From Serinicoccus marinus DSM 15273 (GTDB lineage: Bacteria > Actinomycetota > Actinomycetes > Actinomycetales > Dermatophilaceae): a DNA stretch of 64,000 nt. The stretch lies in NCBI RefSeq assembly GCF_008386315.1, contig NZ_CP043808.1, positions 620,001 through 684,000 of the forward strand, written 5' to 3'. Position 1 is the stretch's first letter; each line of letters begins with the position of its first letter. Both the position numbers and the translations under genes were made by a program. A model generated the notes under the pieces. That model ran no database searches. It saw only the letters and a program-made list of their open reading frames with translations, and was not told the DNA's origin. Shown here one piece after another: positions 33,022 to 41,774 of the stretch.

Positions 33022-33290
33022 GTGCACTGCAGGTCGAGCTCGTCGCAGCGGACCGCAAGGTCTGGGAGGGCGAGGCGTCGATGGTGAGCGCCCGCAGCAT
33101 CGAGGGCGACCTCGGCATCATGCCGGGCCACACCCCCGTGCTCGCGGTCCTGGTCCAGGGTCAGGTGCGCATCACCGCCGGAGGCTCGGCGCAGGAGGTC
33201 ACCATCGACGGGGGCTTCCTCTCCGTCGACGAGGACAAGGTGGTCATCGTCGCCGAGCGGGTCGACGCCGGCTCGCTGGCCACGAGCTGA
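33018..33290 (+). CDS. atpC: ATP synthase F1 subunit epsilon
   Basis: 90 residues: only the N-terminal beta-sandwich (MPGHTPVLAVL, IDGGFLSVDEDKVVIVAE); the C-terminal two-helix inhibitory arm of about 45 residues is short or missing, as in several actinobacteria. GTG start overlaps the permease stop by 4 nt. Separated from atpD by 1.46 kb. Confidence 0.95.
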   Translation: MSALQVELVAADRKVWEGEASMVSARSIEGDLGIMPGHTPVLAVLVQGQVRITAGGSAQEVTIDGGFLSVDEDKVVIVAERVDAGSLATS

Positions 33291-33306
33291 CCCTCCCCTC
33301 CCGCAC

Positions 33307-33735
33307 ATGACCGGCTCCCTCGTCCTGGTGCTCATGGCCGTCGTCGGCGGCCTGGTCATCCTGGGACTGGGGCTGTTCACCTTCCACCTGGCCGGGCAGC
33401 GGGGCAGCACCTGCCCGTCGATGCCCGCCGCCTACCGCTCCGACGACGCCGAGGCGTGGCGTCGCGGCACCCTGTGCTTCACCGAGGACCGCCTCGCCCT
33501 CCGGGGACGGGGCGGTCTGTCCGTCGGCCCGTGGATGCGCGGCAACCTCGACCTCGGCGTGGCCGGCGCGCTGGATCCGCAGGACGCCGCGGACCTGGGT
33601 GGCGCCCAGCTCATCCAGGTGCCGGTGCGCTACGGCACGGCACGCTTCGAGCTCGCGCTCGGCGAGCAGCACTACACCGCGCTGCGGTCCTGGGTCGAGG
33701 CCGTCCCCCCGGGCTGGAACTCCCAGGTCGCCTAG
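33307..33735 (+). CDS. DUF2550 family membrane-anchored protein
   Basis: 142 residues: an N-terminal membrane helix (LVLVLMAVVGGLVILGLGLF) then a soluble domain with WRRGTLCFTEDRLALRGR and NLDLGVAGALDP. DUF2550 genes follow atpC across actinobacteria; function unknown. Starts 16 nt after atpC. Its TAG overlaps the cobO stop in the palindromic CCTAGG, so the two genes converge without a spacer. Confidence 0.8.
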   Translation: MTGSLVLVLMAVVGGLVILGLGLFTFHLAGQRGSTCPSMPAAYRSDDAEAWRRGTLCFTEDRLALRGRGGLSVGPWMRGNLDLGVAGALDPQDAADLGGAQLIQVPVRYGTARFELALGEQHYTALRSWVEAVPPGWNSQVA

Positions 33736-34352
33736 GCCTGCTCCCGCCCGCCGCCGGGCTGCCACAGGACCTCGCCATCGCCGGCCCGCGCCGCGACCCG
33801 GGCCAGGATGAAGAGCAGGTCGGAGAGCCGGTTGAGATAGGTCGCGGTGAGGGGGTTGACCCCGCCCTCGCCCTTCTCCGCGCCCTCGCCCGAGGGCTGG
33901 TCGCCGTACTCCGCGAGGGCTGCCCAGGTGGACCGCTCGGCGCGTCGGGCGACGGTGCGCGCCTGGTGGAGCAGGGCCGCCCCGGCCGAACCACCGGGCA
34001 GGACGAACGAGCGCAGCGTCGGCAGGTCGGCGTTGTAGCGGTCGCAGTCGGCCTCCAGCTCCTCGACCCACTCGGCCCGGACGCGCAGCGGCTCCCAGGG
34101 ATAGCTCGCCCGCAGCGGCATGCACAGGTCGGCCCCCACGTCGAAGAGGTCGTTCTGGACGCGGGCGAGGGTGCTCCGGATCTCCTCCGGAAGGTCACCG
34201 CAGGCCAGCGCGACCCCGATCACCGAGTTGGTCTCGTCAGTGTCCGCGTAGGCCGCCAGCCGCACGTCGGTCTTGGACGTCCGGCCGTTGTCGCCCAGCG
34301 CGGTGCTGCCGTCGTCGCCGGTGCGGGTGTAGATGCGCGTCAGGTTGACCAT
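33732..34352 (-). CDS. PduO-type cob(I)yrinic acid a,c-diamide adenosyltransferase
   Basis: 206 residues. Transfers adenosyl from ATP to cob(I)alamin. RIYTRTGDDGSTALGDNGR is the ATP-binding N-terminus; FDVGADLC and the RRAER...LNRLSDLLFILAR helices are family blocks. A ~15-residue Gly/Glu-rich loop (PSGEGAEKGEGG) is inserted before the last helix pair. ATG 34352 with CAGCAT 6 nt before it, again fitting a leaderless start. Often next to the atpC-DUF2550 pair in actinobacteria. Confidence 0.92.
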   Translation of the reverse strand: MVNLTRIYTRTGDDGSTALGDNGRTSKTDVRLAAYADTDETNSVIGVALACGDLPEEIRSTLARVQNDLFDVGADLCMPLRASYPWEPLRVRAEWVEELEADCDRYNADLPTLRSFVLPGGSAGAALLHQARTVARRAERSTWAALAEYGDQPSGEGAEKGEGGVNPLTATYLNRLSDLLFILARVAARAGDGEVLWQPGGGREQA

Positions 34353-34385
34353 GACCGCATGCTGTCACGCCCCGCTCCGCGTGGC

Positions 34386-35912
34386 TCAGGTGACCAGGGT
34401 CGCCGCGACCCGACGGTCGTCCGCCGCCGCCGTGAGCGCGCCGTCCGGCGCACGGAGGGCGGCGCCGACCCCGCCGAAGTACATCGAGCTCGGCGGGTGC
34501 TCGAACCGGGTCAGCCCGGCGGCGTCGAGGTTGGCGGCGATCTCCTTGTCGCTCTCGTGGTCGATCCGGGTGCTACCGTCCTGCATTCGGCGCGGGTGCA
34601 TCCGGGGGCGATCCACCGCCGTCTGGAGGTCCTCGCCGTGCCGGGCCATGTGGGTGAGCACCTGGGCCAGCGCCGTCGTGATCCGGTCGGCGCCGGGGGT
34701 GCCGATGGCCAGGACCGCGCCGTCGTCGCGCCGGGCGGTCGTCGGGGCCATGTTGGAGGCGAGCCGGGTGCCGGGTGTCAGCGCGTGCAGGCCGAGCCGG
34801 TTGAGCTCCAGCTCGCCCAGGGAGTTGTTGGCGACCAGGCCGGTGCCCTGGATCGTCATGCCCGAGCCGTAGCCCGCCGACGCGGTGAGCGCGCACGCCA
34901 TACCGTCGCCGTCCACCACCGACACGTGCGCGGTCGAGGGCGAGGTCGGCAGCCCGGTCGCCCCGATCTGGTGCAGCGTCTGCAGCAGCTCGGCGCCGGC
35001 GGCCTCGAGGTCCTCGGCGGTGTCGATGCGGTCCAGCCGGATGTCGAGCACCTCCTTCATCACCAGCGCGGCCTGGGCCGGCTCGATCTCGCCACTGGTC
35101 GCCCCCAGCAGCCGCAGCAGCGCGGTGAGCACCGGGCCGCCGATCGACGGCGGAGGGTTGCAGCCGAGGTCCCACGAGCCGAGGCGGCTGCGCAGGGCGG
35201 TCCGGACCACCGGTTGGTATGCCTCGAGGTCGGCGAGCGAGAGCAGGCCGCCGCGCTCGCGCATGTCGGCGTCGATCGCCCGGGCGATGTCCCCGCGGTA
35301 GGCCGTGGCGGCACCCTCGGCGCCGAGGTGCTCCAGGGTGTCGGCGAGCACCGGGTCGGCGACGTGGTGCCCGACCGGCGGTGGTCCGCCGTCCACGGTG
35401 AGCAGCGCGCGGGTCGCCGGGTCCCAGGCCAGGATCGTGTCGGTCACGAGGACGAGGTAGGACTGCGCGGTGCGGCTCAGCGGGTAGCCGCGGCGCGCGA
35501 CGTCGGCCGCGGGCTGCATGAGCTCGGACCAGGGCGCGGCACCGAAGCGCTGGTGCGCCCAACCCATGGCCGCGAGCATCCCCGGGGTGGCGACCGAGCC
35601 GGGCCCGACGTAGGTGACCATGCCGCCGCCGTAGTCGGAGGCGGCCTCGATGAGCCCGGCCCCGCGGACGTCGGCGCTCATGCCGCGGCCGGGCATCTCG
35701 ACGTTGCCGTCGACGACCACCGGGTCCGCGCCGTCGGCCCACACGTTGATGAAGCACCCGCCGAGCGTGGAAATGACGCCCGGCTCGGTCACCGTGGCGG
35801 TCATCATCGCCGCCACCGCGGCGTCCACCGCGGTGCCGCCGGAGTCCAGGGCGTGCCGGGCGGCCTCGGTGGCGTAGGTGTTGGGGGCGGCGATCGCGGC
35901 GGGACGGGTCAC
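34386..35912 (-). CDS. Gamma-glutamyltransferase family protein (Ntn hydrolase)
   Basis: 508 residues. The family cleaves itself to expose a Thr nucleophile, here T328 in SPSTAHVSVVDGDG. NTYATEAARHALDSGGTAVDAAVAA at the start and GYGSGMTIQGTGLVANNSLG are typical; the final small subunit runs to the stop. No signal peptide, so probably cytoplasmic, unlike secreted Ggt. GTG 35912 is preceded by CACAAT and 6 nt (leaderless-like). Glutathione is not expected in most actinobacteria, so a different gamma-glutamyl amide or an acylase-type substrate is likely. Confidence 0.85.
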   Translation of the reverse strand: MTRPAAIAAPNTYATEAARHALDSGGTAVDAAVAAMMTATVTEPGVISTLGGCFINVWADGADPVVVDGNVEMPGRGMSADVRGAGLIEAASDYGGGMVTYVGPGSVATPGMLAAMGWAHQRFGAAPWSELMQPAADVARRGYPLSRTAQSYLVLVTDTILAWDPATRALLTVDGGPPPVGHHVADPVLADTLEHLGAEGAATAYRGDIARAIDADMRERGGLLSLADLEAYQPVVRTALRSRLGSWDLGCNPPPSIGGPVLTALLRLLGATSGEIEPAQAALVMKEVLDIRLDRIDTAEDLEAAGAELLQTLHQIGATGLPTSPSTAHVSVVDGDGMACALTASAGYGSGMTIQGTGLVANNSLGELELNRLGLHALTPGTRLASNMAPTTARRDDGAVLAIGTPGADRITTALAQVLTHMARHGEDLQTAVDRPRMHPRRMQDGSTRIDHESDKEIAANLDAAGLTRFEHPPSSMYFGGVGAALRAPDGALTAAADDRRVAATLVT

Positions 35913-35994
35913 GGTCCGATTGTGCCGCAGGGCGAGGGTGCTCCCGCCGGAGGCACTCCGAGCCCGGGCCGGCGGCTCTGGCAGGGTGTGCGGC

Positions 35995-37644
35995 GTGACG
36001 ACTGCTCCCGCGCGGCCCGTGGACGGGGCCACCCCGTCCCGCGTCGGCAGGGTGGCGGTCGTGGTGGCCGTGCTCGCGGCCGGCTGTGGCTGGGCGCTCG
36101 TGCTCCGCCACGGCTTCCCGCACGGCGACGACGTCCTGCACGCGATGGCCGGGCAGCAGCCGGGCGACGTGCGGACGGTGTCCGGCTGGCTGGCGTCGTG
36201 GCGCTTCGACTACTCCTGGCGCAACGGCCGCGCCGCCGACGCGGTGGCCCGTCTGATCCTGCTCGGGGGCCGCCCCGGGGCCGCCGTGGTCGGGGCGCTC
36301 GTCATGGTGTTCATGGGGCTGGCCACCTGGCCCTGGCTGCGGATGGCCGGCGGGTCCCGGCGCCTCGTCGCGTCCTGGGCGGCCCTCGGGCTGGCGCTGC
36401 CCTTCCTGGCCGTCCAGGCGCACTCCTGGCTGACCGGCGAGGGCCTGCTGTGGGTGTCCGGCCTGGCCAACTACCCGCTCGCGACGCTGTCCTTCCTCGT
36501 CGCCGCCGCGGCCGTCAGCGGCGCGCTGGGCGGGCGGGGCGCCTGGCTGGCGCTCCCCGTGGTCCTGTATGCCCACATCGGCCACGAGGTGTCGGCCGTC
36601 GCGACCCTCGTGGCCACCCTGCTGGCGCTCGCGCTGCGCCGGCCCGGCCGTGGGCAGCGGGGCACCTGGGCCGCGGTGGTCGTCTCCCTCGCCGGCTTCG
36701 CCGTCCTGGCCACCGCCCCCGGGCTGTGGCGTCGGACCACCGAGGAGGACCTCGTGCTGCCGCTGTTGCAGGCGCTGGCGCGCACCACGCTGATGTTCGC
36801 CTCCCTCACCCTCGGCTGGTGGCTGGTCCTCGGGACCCTGGCGGTGGTCGGCGCCGTGCTCGCCGGGCGCGGCACCCGCTGGGTCGCCGTCGTGGCCGGC
36901 CTGGCCGCCTGGGTCGCGCTGTGGCTCGTCCGCCGCCGGTGGCCCCGGCTCGCCGACCTCTGCGCCGACGCCGACACCGCCGTCCCGGCGACCGCCCTCG
37001 CCGTGCTCACCATCGGCGCCGCCGCGGTGCTCGTGGTGAGCGTGCTGGACCTGACCGTCCACGCGTGGGGGGCGCGGGCGGCATACCCCGTCCTGGCGCT
37101 GACCGGTGCGGCCGTGGTGGCGGCCGGCGTGCCGATCGTGGCGTCGGTGTGCGGGCAGCGCGCGTTCTTCCTGCCCACCACGGCGCTGGTGCTGGCCGCC
37201 GGTTGCGCGCTGCGGCTCGTCCTCGGTGCGCTGGCGGACCGCGGGGTCCGTGGGGAGCGTGCCGCCCGCTCGCTGCTCGTGCTCGGCGTGCTCGGCGCGG
37301 TCGTCTCGGCGGGCGCCTACGTCGCGGTCACCTCCTCCCGGGCGGCCCGCAACGCCGCGGCCTACGACGCCTTCGTGACCGAGGTCGAGGCGGCGCGGTC
37401 CGCCGGCTCCGGGGAGGTCGTCGTGCCCGAGCTGCCGGAGGAGGGGTATGCCTACCGCCGCGCCTTCTACCTCGCGCGCTACGCCTGCGACCTCCGCCAC
37501 TTCCACGACCTGCCCGACGGGGTCCTGCTGACCGACCCCGAGCGCCGCGAGGACCGCGCGACCACCCGGACGACCGGCTGCGAGACGACCTGGCAGCGCA
37601 CCCTCAGCCGGGCGGGGCAGCGGGCTGCTCCCGACCAGCCGTGA
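35995..37644 (+). CDS. Polytopic membrane protein (DUF6056/GT-C-like)
   Basis: 549 residues with about 10-12 membrane spans. After the first span comes RHGFPHGDDVLHAM, an acidic motif in the first outer loop as in GT-C glycosyltransferases that use lipid-linked sugars; a soluble C-terminal domain with YRRAFYLARYACDLRHF follows. I cannot name its substrate. GTG 35995 follows CAGGGT by 7 nt. Its 3' end overlaps gtrA on the other strand by 41 nt. With GtrA and GT2 next to it, a role in surface glycan or teichoic-acid decoration is plausible. Confidence 0.65.
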   Translation: MTTAPARPVDGATPSRVGRVAVVVAVLAAGCGWALVLRHGFPHGDDVLHAMAGQQPGDVRTVSGWLASWRFDYSWRNGRAADAVARLILLGGRPGAAVVGALVMVFMGLATWPWLRMAGGSRRLVASWAALGLALPFLAVQAHSWLTGEGLLWVSGLANYPLATLSFLVAAAAVSGALGGRGAWLALPVVLYAHIGHEVSAVATLVATLLALALRRPGRGQRGTWAAVVVSLAGFAVLATAPGLWRRTTEEDLVLPLLQALARTTLMFASLTLGWWLVLGTLAVVGAVLAGRGTRWVAVVAGLAAWVALWLVRRRWPRLADLCADADTAVPATALAVLTIGAAAVLVVSVLDLTVHAWGARAAYPVLALTGAAVVAAGVPIVASVCGQRAFFLPTTALVLAAGCALRLVLGALADRGVRGERAARSLLVLGVLGAVVSAGAYVAVTSSRAARNAAAYDAFVTEVEAARSAGSGEVVVPELPEEGYAYRRAFYLARYACDLRHFHDLPDGVLLTDPERREDRATTRTTGCETTWQRTLSRAGQRAAPDQP

Positions 37645-37989
37645 GGACGTAGCGGGTCAGGACGAAGGTCAGGGGCACCGCGGCGATGCCCATGATCAGG
37701 GTGGCGTAGCGCTCGTCCACGCCGGCGGCCTCGACCAGCAGCACCGAGCCCACCGTCGTGAACGTCAGGTTGACCACGGTCGTGAGGGGGTAGGCGAGGA
37801 AGCGGCGCCAGGTGGGGCGCACCCGAAGGTGAACAGGCTGTTGGCGAAGAAGGAGAAGACCACCGCCCCGGACCAGCCGAGCAGGTGCGCCGGGACATAG
37901 GGCATACCCAGCAGGAGCAGGCGGTAGAGCAGGTAGTAGACCGCCGTGTTGGCGACCCCCACCAGCACGAAGCGCAGCAGCGACCTCAT
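37604..37989 (-). CDS. GtrA family membrane protein, one frameshift
   Basis: About 128 residues with four spans, starting MRSLLRFVLVGVANTAVYYL, a typical GtrA N-terminus (flippase-like partner of a GT2 enzyme for polyprenyl-P-sugar). A C is missing at 37822-37824 on the plus strand; ANSLFTFG joins VRPTWRRFLAYPLTTVVNLTF after repair. ATG overlaps the GT2 stop by 4 nt. The last 41 nt overlap the convergent membrane-protein gene. Confidence 0.85.
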
Positions 37990-38963
37990 CCGACCCCGCC
38001 GGTGCCGTCGTCACTGCCGCCGTCCTCGTGCCGGATGACCTCGTGCACGAGGTAGCTCGGACGGGCCTTGACCTCCTGGTAGATCCGGCCGACGTACTCG
38101 CCCATGACGCCCACGGCGAGCAGCTGGACGCCGGACAGACCGGTGATGACCGCGATCGTCGTGATGTAGCCGGGCTGGGTGACGCCGTGCAGCAGGTAAC
38201 CGACGAGCAGCCAGACGAGGTAGGCCACGGCCGCCAGGACGGCCCAGCCGCCGAGGTGCATGAGCAGGCGCAGCGGACGGGTGTTGAAGGCCAGCGCCCC
38301 GTCGATCCCGTAGTTGAGCAGCGAGCGCAGCGTCCAGGCCGACCGGCCCTCGCCCCGCGAGACGTTGCGGTAGCTCACCGTCGCGGTGGGGAAGCCGACC
38401 CAGGAGAAGAGCCCCTTGGAGAAGCGGTTGCGCTCGGGCAGCGCGAGCAGCGCGTCGAGGAACGCCCTGCTCATGACCCGGAAGTCGCCTACGCCGTCCT
38501 GGATGCGGACGGTCTCGATGAGGCCGTTGACCAGCCGGTAGTAGAGCCGGGACAGCACCGAGCGCACGAAGGGGTCCTCGGCGCGGTCGCGGCGGGCCAC
38601 GACCTGCTCGGCGTCGGTCGTCGTGAGCAGGGTGTACATCGAGGCCAGCAGCTCCGGCGGGTGCTGCAGGTCGCCGTCCAGGAGCGCGACCGCGTCCCCG
38701 GTGGCCGCCCGCAGCCCCGCGAGCATCGCGGCCTCCTTGCCGAAGTTGCGCGACAGCCGCAGCACCACGGTGGAGGGGTCGGCGTCGGCGAGCCCGCGGG
38801 CGAGGTCCAGCGTGGCGTCGGTCGAGCCGTCGTCGACGAGCACCACCTCGAGCCCTCCCGGGCCCAGGCCCAGGCCCGCGGCGACCTCGTGCAGCCGGCC
38901 GTGCAGCTCGACCAGGGTGCCCTCCTCGTTGAGGCACGGGACCACGACGGACAGGGCAGGCAT
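37986..38963 (-). CDS. GT2 glycosyltransferase, GtrB/DPM-like
   Basis: About 325 residues. GT-A domain with SVVVPCLNEEGTLVEL, LVDDGSTDATL and the metal-binding ALLDGDLQHPPELL, then RNRFSKGLFSWVGF and two C-terminal spans (WAVLAAVAYLVWLLVGYLL, GYITTIAVITGLSGVQLLA). This form makes polyprenyl-phosphate-glucose or -mannose, which GtrA would move across the membrane. ATG 38963; GTG 38972 would add three residues. Ends in the acidic tail EDGGSDDGTGGVG. Confidence 0.88.
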   Translation of the reverse strand: MPALSVVVPCLNEEGTLVELHGRLHEVAAGLGLGPGGLEVVLVDDGSTDATLDLARGLADADPSTVVLRLSRNFGKEAAMLAGLRAATGDAVALLDGDLQHPPELLASMYTLLTTTDAEQVVARRDRAEDPFVRSVLSRLYYRLVNGLIETVRIQDGVGDFRVMSRAFLDALLALPERNRFSKGLFSWVGFPTATVSYRNVSRGEGRSAWTLRSLLNYGIDGALAFNTRPLRLLMHLGGWAVLAAVAYLVWLLVGYLLHGVTQPGYITTIAVITGLSGVQLLAVGVMGEYVGRIYQEVKARPSYLVHEVIRHEDGGSDDGTGGVG

Positions 38964-38978
38964 GCCGCTCACGCTAGC

Positions 38979-39674
38979 TCAGAAGAGACGGGCCTCGGCG
39001 TCGTCCAGACCGCGCAGCGCCTCGTAGTCGAGGGTGACGCACCGGATGCCGCGGTCGCCCGCGAGCACCCGCGCCTGCGGCTTGATGAGCTGGGCCGCGA
39101 AGACCCCCTCGACCGGGGCCAGGTGGGGGTCCCGGTTGAGCAGCTCGAGGTAGCGGGTGAGCTGCTCGACCCCGTCGATGTCGCCGCGACGCTTGATCTC
39201 GACGGCGATCGTGGCGCCGTCGGCGTCCCGGCACAGGATGTCGACCGGCCCGATGGCCGTCGGGTACTCCCGCCGCAGCAGCGTGTAGCCGTCGCCGAGG
39301 GTGCCGATGTGCTCGGCGAGCAGCGCCTGCAGCTGGGCCTCCACGCCGTCCTTGACCAGGCCCGGGTCGATGCCCAGGTCGTGGCTGGTGTCGGAGAGCA
39401 CCTCGTGGATCTTCACCCGCAGCGTGTCCTCGCGCTTGGCGTGCGAGACCTGCCAGACCTGCTCCACGCCCTGCTCGGCCTCGACCTCGTCCGGCTCGGT
39501 CGTGGCCATCGCGCACGGCGGCGCCATCCAGTTGAGCGGCTTGTAGGACCCGCCGTCGGAGTGGATGAGGACCGACCCGTCGGCCTTGACCATGAGCAGC
39601 CGGGTGGCCAGCGGCAGATGGGCCTCGAGGGCCCCGTGGTAGTCCACCGAGCACCGGGCGATGACGACGCGCAC
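38979..39674 (-). CDS. nucS: Mismatch-specific endonuclease NucS (EndoMS)
   Basis: 231 residues. In actinobacteria lacking MutS/MutL, NucS cuts DNA at G-T, G-G and T-T mismatches. N-terminal DNA-binding domain ([19 protein letters not shown]), then a PD-(D/E)XK nuclease with [33 protein letters not shown] split here as [12 protein letters not shown] and [12 protein letters not shown]. The C-terminus reads DDAEARLF, a LF-type end like the beta-clamp contact in this family. GTG 39674 lies 7 nt after TAGGGT, so the mRNA is probably leaderless. Confidence 0.93.
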   Translation of the reverse strand: MRVVIARCSVDYHGALEAHLPLATRLLMVKADGSVLIHSDGGSYKPLNWMAPPCAMATTEPDEVEAEQGVEQVWQVSHAKREDTLRVKIHEVLSDTSHDLGIDPGLVKDGVEAQLQALLAEHIGTLGDGYTLLRREYPTAIGPVDILCRDADGATIAVEIKRRGDIDGVEQLTRYLELLNRDPHLAPVEGVFAAQLIKPQARVLAGDRGIRCVTLDYEALRGLDDAEARLF

Positions 39675-39681
39675 GGGCCTC

Positions 39682-39687
39682 ACCCTA
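39682..39687 (-). promoter_or_regulatory. -10 box for leaderless nucS
   Basis: TAGGGT on the minus strand, then 7 nt (GAGGCCC) and GTG 39674. The 42-nt gap is shared with the divergent dehydrogenase, which has CATGAT 6 nt before its own ATG. Confidence 0.5.
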
Positions 39688-39716
39688 GCCGTCGGGACGC
39701 GTGACATGATCGCCGT

Positions 39717-41390
39717 ATGCGTCAGATCACCACGGTCGGGGTCATCGGGCTGGGCACCATGGGTGCGGGCATCGTCGAGGTCTTCGCGAGAGGGGGGCTG
39801 GAGGTCGTCGGGGTGGAGACCACCGAGGAGCTCGCCGAGCGCGGGCGGGGGATCCTGCAGGCCTCGACCGACCGGGCGGTGGCCAAGGGCAGGCTCGACG
39901 AGGCCGGGCAGAGCGAGATCCTGGGGCGCGTCACGATCACCACCCGGATGGAGGACCTCGCCCCGGCCGACCTGGTCATGGAGGCGGTGCCCGAGGTCAT
40001 GGACCTCAAGCACCAGGTGTTCTCCACCCTCGACGGCATCGTCGCGCAGGACGCCGTCCTGGCCTCCAACACCTCCAGCCTGTCCATCACCGCGATCGCG
40101 GCGGGCACGGCCCACCCCGAGCGGGTCGTCGGTATGCACTTCTTCAACCCCGCGCCGGTGCTCAAGCTGGTCGAGGTCATCACGACCGTGCGCACCGAGG
40201 ACTCGGTGCGGGACGGGGTGGTCGAGCTCTCCGAGCGGATCGGCAAGCGACCGGTGGTGGTCGCCGACCGCGCCGGCTTCGTCGCCAACTACCTCCTGTT
40301 CGGCTACTTCGTCTCCGCGCTGCGGATGCTGGAGCAGGGGCACGTGTCGCGCCAGGACCTCGACACCGCGATGCGGGTCGGGGCCGGTCTGCCGATGGGC
40401 CCGTGCACCCTCATGGACCTCGTCGGGCTGGACGTCTGCCACCACATCGGCGACGTCATCTACGCGCACAGCCGCAGCCCCATGCACGCGCCGAGCGCGA
40501 TGCTGGAGCGGATGGTCACCGCCGGCCTGCTCGGCCGCAAGAGCGGAGCGGGCTTCTACACCTACGCCAAGCCCGGCAGCGGGCAGGTCGTGCCCGACAC
40601 CGACGACGGCTCTGCGCCGGCAACAGCCGCGGTCTCGGCGGTCGGCGTGGTCGGCGCCGGGGAGATCGCCGATGAGCTGGTCTCCCGGCTGCGCGACGGA
40701 GGGTATGCCGTGACCCAGGTCTCCGACCCGCAGGACACCGAGGAGCTGCGGGGTCTGGCGCACGTCGGGGTCGTCGTGGAGGCGCACCAGATCGAGGCCG
40801 CCGGGTCGCTGGACGAGGAGGAGACCGGGTCGGCGCCCGCGCCGGTGCCGGGGCAAGAGCTCTGGGAGGTCCTGGGCGAGATCTGCGGCCCGGAGACCGT
40901 GCTGACCACCGTCAACGAGGACCTCGCCGTGGCCGTCGGTGCGCTGTCCGGGCGACCCGAGAAGGCCGCGGTGCTGCGCATCCACGCGCCCACCGGCAAC
41001 GGCCAGGCGGTGGAGATCGGGCGCTCGAGCGCGACCGACGACGCCACGGTCGCCACGTTGTGCGCCCTGGTCACGAGCATCGGTGCCGAGCCGGTCGTCT
41101 GCCGGGACCGCCCGGGCCTGGTGGTGGACGCCCTCCTCATGCCGCACCTCATGGACGCCGTCCGGATGCTCGACGAGGGCTATGCCGGCGTGGCCGACAT
41201 CGACACCGCGCTGCAGCACGGGCTGGGCTACCCCGTCGGGCCGTTCGCGATGATCGACCAGATCGGGGCCGAGGAGGTCCTCACCGTGTGCGAGGAGCTC
41301 ACCGAGGCTGGAGGACTGCCCCGCGAGTCGGTCGAGCCCTCCCCGCTGCTCATCGAGCACGTGCTGCTCGACCGCCCGTTCACGGGCTGA
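39717..41390 (+). CDS. Two-domain 3-hydroxyacyl-CoA dehydrogenase
   Basis: 557 residues, about twice the single-domain 3-hydroxybutyryl-CoA dehydrogenase. First unit complete: NAD motif [24 protein letters not shown], the catalytic His in [17 protein letters not shown], and [31 protein letters not shown] second unit from about residue 310 has a weaker nucleotide fold ([17 protein letters not shown]), an [10 protein letters not shown] block where HFFNP stands in the first, and a second C-terminal domain ([19 protein letters not shown]). The second active site looks degenerate. Likely beta-oxidation or acetoacetyl-CoA chemistry; a thiolase lies 3.6 kb on. Confidence 0.87.
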   Translation: MRQITTVGVIGLGTMGAGIVEVFARGGLEVVGVETTEELAERGRGILQASTDRAVAKGRLDEAGQSEILGRVTITTRMEDLAPADLVMEAVPEVMDLKHQVFSTLDGIVAQDAVLASNTSSLSITAIAAGTAHPERVVGMHFFNPAPVLKLVEVITTVRTEDSVRDGVVELSERIGKRPVVVADRAGFVANYLLFGYFVSALRMLEQGHVSRQDLDTAMRVGAGLPMGPCTLMDLVGLDVCHHIGDVIYAHSRSPMHAPSAMLERMVTAGLLGRKSGAGFYTYAKPGSGQVVPDTDDGSAPATAAVSAVGVVGAGEIADELVSRLRDGGYAVTQVSDPQDTEELRGLAHVGVVVEAHQIEAAGSLDEEETGSAPAPVPGQELWEVLGEICGPETVLTTVNEDLAVAVGALSGRPEKAAVLRIHAPTGNGQAVEIGRSSATDDATVATLCALVTSIGAEPVVCRDRPGLVVDALLMPHLMDAVRMLDEGYAGVADIDTALQHGLGYPVGPFAMIDQIGAEEVLTVCEELTEAGGLPRESVEPSPLLIEHVLLDRPFTG

Positions 41391-41392
41391 GC

Positions 41393-41716
41393 GTGCCCCG
41401 GTCCAACCGGCCGCGCCGCGGGGGCAGACCCCGGCGCCCGGCCGGGGCGAGCGGCGGGGGAGGTGGCCCGCCGCCGCGCCGCGGGCCGGAGGAGGTCCGC
41501 TACGCCGGGCAGGTCTGGGCGGTGCGCCAGGTCCGCCCCAACGACAGCGGCCGGAGCTACCGCTGCCCGGGCTGCCAGCAGGAGGTCGGCGCCGGCGTCG
41601 CGCATACCGTCGCCTGGCCGGTCGACGGGATGCAGCAGGCGGAGAACCGGCGGCACTGGCACACCGTCTGCTGGTCCGCCCGCGAGCGCCGCCGCCCCGG
41701 CGGCTCCTTCGCCTAG
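41393..41716 (+). CDS. Small basic zinc-ribbon-like protein
   Basis: 107 residues from GTG 41393, 2 nt after the dehydrogenase stop. Arg/Gly/Pro-rich N-terminus, then [11 protein letters not shown], a CPGC pair, and HWHTVCW; the Cys/His set could bind one zinc. Similar proteins are common in actinobacteria and are often labelled ATP/GTP-binding protein without evidence. Function unknown. Confidence 0.65.
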   Translation: MPRSNRPRRGGRPRRPAGASGGGGGPPPRRGPEEVRYAGQVWAVRQVRPNDSGRSYRCPGCQQEVGAGVAHTVAWPVDGMQQAENRRHWHTVCWSARERRRPGGSFA

Positions 41717-41774
41717 ACACATCCCCCACCGAGCGTCGCGAATGGTTGCCCTCGGTCGGGCTGGAGGCGATGGG

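Noticed and set aside
41720..41760. Terminator hairpin ACCGAG/CTCGGT between convergent genes
   Set aside because: Only six pairs with a 17-nt loop; too weak to call, although a terminator would be expected here.
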